Shown: positions 62,049 to 64,000 of the stretch, piece by piece
Layout of the letters: every line of letters starts with the position of its first letter
How positions within the stretch are numbered: position 1 is the first letter of the stretch
NCBI RefSeq assembly: GCF_014199945.1
Contig: NZ_JACHOR010000001.1
Span: 558,001-622,000, forward strand
Length of the DNA: 64,000 bases
Direction of reading: 5' to 3'
Source of the DNA: Brevundimonas variabilis
GTDB taxonomy: Bacteria; Pseudomonadota; Alphaproteobacteria; Caulobacterales; Caulobacteraceae
Translations under genes and position numbers: made by a program
The notes under the pieces: generated by a model
Told to the model about the DNA's origin: nothing
The model's input: only the letters and a program-made list of their open reading frames with translations
Databases searched by the model: none

Positions 62049-64000
62049 TTCGCCAGCGCCTTCAGCCGGTAGAGCGCCTCCAGCGCCTCGCGCGGGCTGA
62101 GGGCGTCGGGGTCCAGCGCCTCGACCGCCTCGATCACCGCCGACCTGATGGGCGGCGCCGGGGGTTCCATCAGGGCGAACAGGGGCAGGTCATCAAGCCG
62201 GACGTGGGCCGCCTTGTCGGTCTCCAGCCGCTCCAGCACGGCACGGGCGCGCGCGACGACGGCCGGCGGCACCCCGGCCAGTTTCGCCACCTGGACGCCA
62301 TAGGACCGGTCCGCCGCTCCCGATGTCGCCTCATGCAGGAAGACCAGTTCGCCGTTCCACTCCCGCGCCTTCATGGACAGGTTGCAGACATGGTCCAGCC
62401 GCTGCTCCAGCCGCGCCAGCTCATGGTAATGGGTCGCGAACAGGGTCCGGGCCCGGTTGACGTCATGCAGGGCCTCGGCGCAGGCCCAGGCGATGGCCAG
62501 CCCGTCATAGGTCGCCGTGCCCCGCCCGATCTCGTCCAGCACCACGAAACTGTGCGGCGTCGCCTGGGTCAGGATGGCGGCAGTCTCGACCATCTCCATC
62601 ATGAAGGTGGACCGGCCGCGCGCGAGGTCGTCTCCCGCCCCGACGCGGCTGAACAGGCGGTCCACCACCCCCAGCCGCATGGCGCGCGCCGGGACAAAAG
62701 CCCCGGCCTGGGCCAGCACCACCAGCAGGGCGTTCTGGCGCAGAAAGGTCGACTTGCCGGCCATGTTCGGCCCGGTCACGATCGACAGGCGGGCACAGCC
62801 CTGGCCTTCGCCATCCGTGCGGCAGTCGTTCGGGGTAAAAGGGTCGCCGGCCTTGCGCACGGCGGCCTCGACCACCGGATGGCGGCCGGCCTGAACGTCG
62901 AACACAAGGCTGCCGTCGACCACGGGCCGCACCGCCCCGGTCTCCTCCGCCCATTCCGACAGGGCGGCGGTCGCATCCAGCTCGGCCAGGGCATCGGCCA
63001 CCGCCTGAAGCGGCCGGGCCAGCCGCTGGACCTCTTGTCGCCAGGTCTCGAAGGTCTCGCCCTCCATCGCCAGCGCGCGGTGACCCGCCTGGCTGATCTT
63101 CGCATCCAGTTCCGACAGTTCGACGGTCGTGAACCGGACCTGGGCGGCCAGGGTCTGGCGATGGATGAAGGGGCTCTCGGGCCCGACCCGGAACAGGGGT
63201 TCTGCGTGCTTGGCCGTCGTCTCGAGGAAATAGCCCAGCACGGCATTGTGCTTGATCTTGAACGGCACGCCGCTCTCGCGCACCGCCCGCGCCTCCAGAT
63301 CGGCCACGACCCGGCGGCTGTCGTCGCGCAGCCGCAAAGCCTCGTCCAGTTCCGGCCGGAAACCGGGCCGCACAAAGCCCCCGTCCCGCGCCAGATGCGG
63401 CGGCTCGTCGACCAGCCCCTCGGCCAGGGCCAGCATCAGTCGCGACACCTCGGGCGACAGCGTCAGCCGGTCGAGGCAGCCCATGATCCGCGCCGGCGGT
63501 GCGTTAAGCGGATCGGGCGAGAGGGTGAACAGCCCCGCGATCCCCTCGGCGATCGTCAGCCCCGAGCGGATCGCCGCCAGGTCCCGCGGCCCGCCCCGCC
63601 CCAGCGCCAGTCGCGACACGGCCCGGGCCACATCGGCAGAAGCCTTCAGCCCGTCCCTCAGGTCCCGGCGCAGGTCGCGCCGCTCCAGCAGCCATTCCAC
63701 TGCGTCCAGTCCGGCATTGATCGCGACCGGGTCACGCAGGGGCCGGCTGATCCGCTCGGCCAGCGCCCGCGCCCCGCCGGACGTCACCGTCCGGTCGATA
63801 CAGGCCAGCAGCGATCCCTCGCGCTCGCCCCTCTGGGTCCGGTCGATCTCCAGACTCAGCCGCGTCGCCGGGTCGATGGCCAGGAACCCGCTCTCGCCCG
63901 ACCGGCGCGGCGGCGACAGGGCCGGCACCCGCCCCGCCTGGGTCGTCTCCAGATAGGCCGCGACCAGACCGAGCGCACAGACCTCCGCCTCCTCGAAGGC
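62045..64000 (-). CDS. mutS: DNA mismatch repair protein MutS, 5' part outside window
   Basis: 651 codons of MutS. The frame stays open to the window edge, so the N-terminal mismatch-recognition domain is missing. Visible: connector and core domains, then the ATPase with Walker A TGPNMAGKSTFLRQNALL, Walker B and signature VLDEIGRGTATYDGLAIAWA, ATHYHEL, and the C-terminal helix region. An apparent start at 63928 is an internal GTG valine. Overlaps glnD by four bases. Confidence 0.97.
   Translation of the reverse strand, partial: AFEEAEVCALGLVAAYLETTQAGRVPALSPPRRSGESGFLAIDPATRLSLEIDRTQRGEREGSLLACIDRTVTSGGARALAERISRPLRDPVAINAGLDAVEWLLERRDLRRDLRDGLKASADVARAVSRLALGRGGPRDLAAIRSGLTIAEGIAGLFTLSPDPLNAPPARIMGCLDRLTLSPEVSRLMLALAEGLVDEPPHLARDGGFVRPGFRPELDEALRLRDDSRRVVADLEARAVRESGVPFKIKHNAVLGYFLETTAKHAEPLFRVGPESPFIHRQTLAAQVRFTTVELSELDAKISQAGHRALAMEGETFETWRQEVQRLARPLQAVADALAELDATAALSEWAEETGAVRPVVDGSLVFDVQAGRHPVVEAAVRKAGDPFTPNDCRTDGEGQGCARLSIVTGPNMAGKSTFLRQNALLVVLAQAGAFVPARAMRLGVVDRLFSRVGAGDDLARGRSTFMMEMVETAAILTQATPHSFVVLDEIGRGTATYDGLAIAWACAEALHDVNRARTLFATHYHELARLEQRLDHVCNLSMKAREWNGELVFLHEATSGAADRSYGVQVAKLAGVPPAVVARARAVLERLETDKAAHVRLDDLPLFALMEPPAPPIRSAVIEAVEALDPDALSPREALEALYRLKALAK

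Noticed and set aside
1..64000. tRNA, rRNA, CRISPR, IS element or prophage
   Set aside because: None seen by eye in the gaps; no transposase, integrase or direct-repeat array. A tRNAscan or Infernal run would be decisive.

Overview
This window reads as ordinary, very GC-rich chromosome of an alphaproteobacterium of the Caulobacteraceae, most likely Brevundimonas or a close relative. The evidence is a cell-cycle kinase CckA directly downstream of fliQ-fliR-flhB, CtrA-type boxes in front of the flagellar operons, the mutS-glnD-murJ-trpS block, an edd-glk Entner-Doudoroff pair, and TonB-dependent receptor/MFS uptake genes. I see no rRNA, tRNA, CRISPR array, insertion sequence, phage or plasmid gene. 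Both ends are cut inside genes: the edd 3' end on the left and the mutS 5' part on the right.

Layout. 1-7.4 kb: end of edd, glk, a small Ala-rich lipoprotein, a DUF1295 membrane protein, a Cys-rich lipoprotein, hmgA (tyrosine catabolism), uppP, and an HTH/citrate-synthase-like protein divergent from a CDF-like membrane protein. 7.5-16.2 kb: a two-domain M16 protease, icd, a DUF2945 protein, DUF1176 plus a thioredoxin-reductase-like enzyme, and a DUF885 protein. 16.3-25.1 kb: the flagellar and cell-cycle region, with cckA, fliR-flhB (one open frame) and fliQ on the minus strand, a prolyl-hydroxylase and an acyltransferase inserted on the plus strand, then flgB-flgC-fliE (minus) divergent from fliO-fliP (plus). 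25.2-34.3 kb: an HU protein, a 978-aa exported TPR protein, DUF983, a cytochrome b561-YceI fusion, an S4-domain protein, a second YceI, fdxA, carD, DUF3617, a cluster of REP-like repeats and rpmB. 34.4-41.1 kb: M1 aminopeptidase, transglutaminase, HNH protein, a TRIC-like channel, an AlkA-type glycosylase, and a JmjC oxygenase with gluQ. 41.1-45.7 kb: MFS transporter, TonB receptor and a divergent TetR regulator. 45.7-49 kb: carotenoid oxygenase with two DUF2141 proteins and a LytTR regulator. 49.2-56.4 kb: rpe, heparinase-like, a PA2169-type protein, purH, a Pro-rich envelope protein, an OmpA-type lipoprotein and a hydrolase. 56.4-64 kb: trpS, murJ, glnD, mutS.

How genes work together. The clearest logic is in the flagellar block. 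fliQ and flgB have near-identical promoter modules (25 of 29 positions) that begin with a CtrA-type box, and fliO has a weaker third version. CckA, which feeds phosphate to CtrA in this bacterial group, lies at the end of the fliQ operon, which suggests a feedback loop. No clearly new multi-gene system is evident. The best leads are the stop-less fliR-flhB junction, the citrate-synthase-like HTH protein that lacks the GHR catalytic motif, the JmjC-gluQ pair, and the TetR/TonB/MFS uptake locus with a candidate operator.
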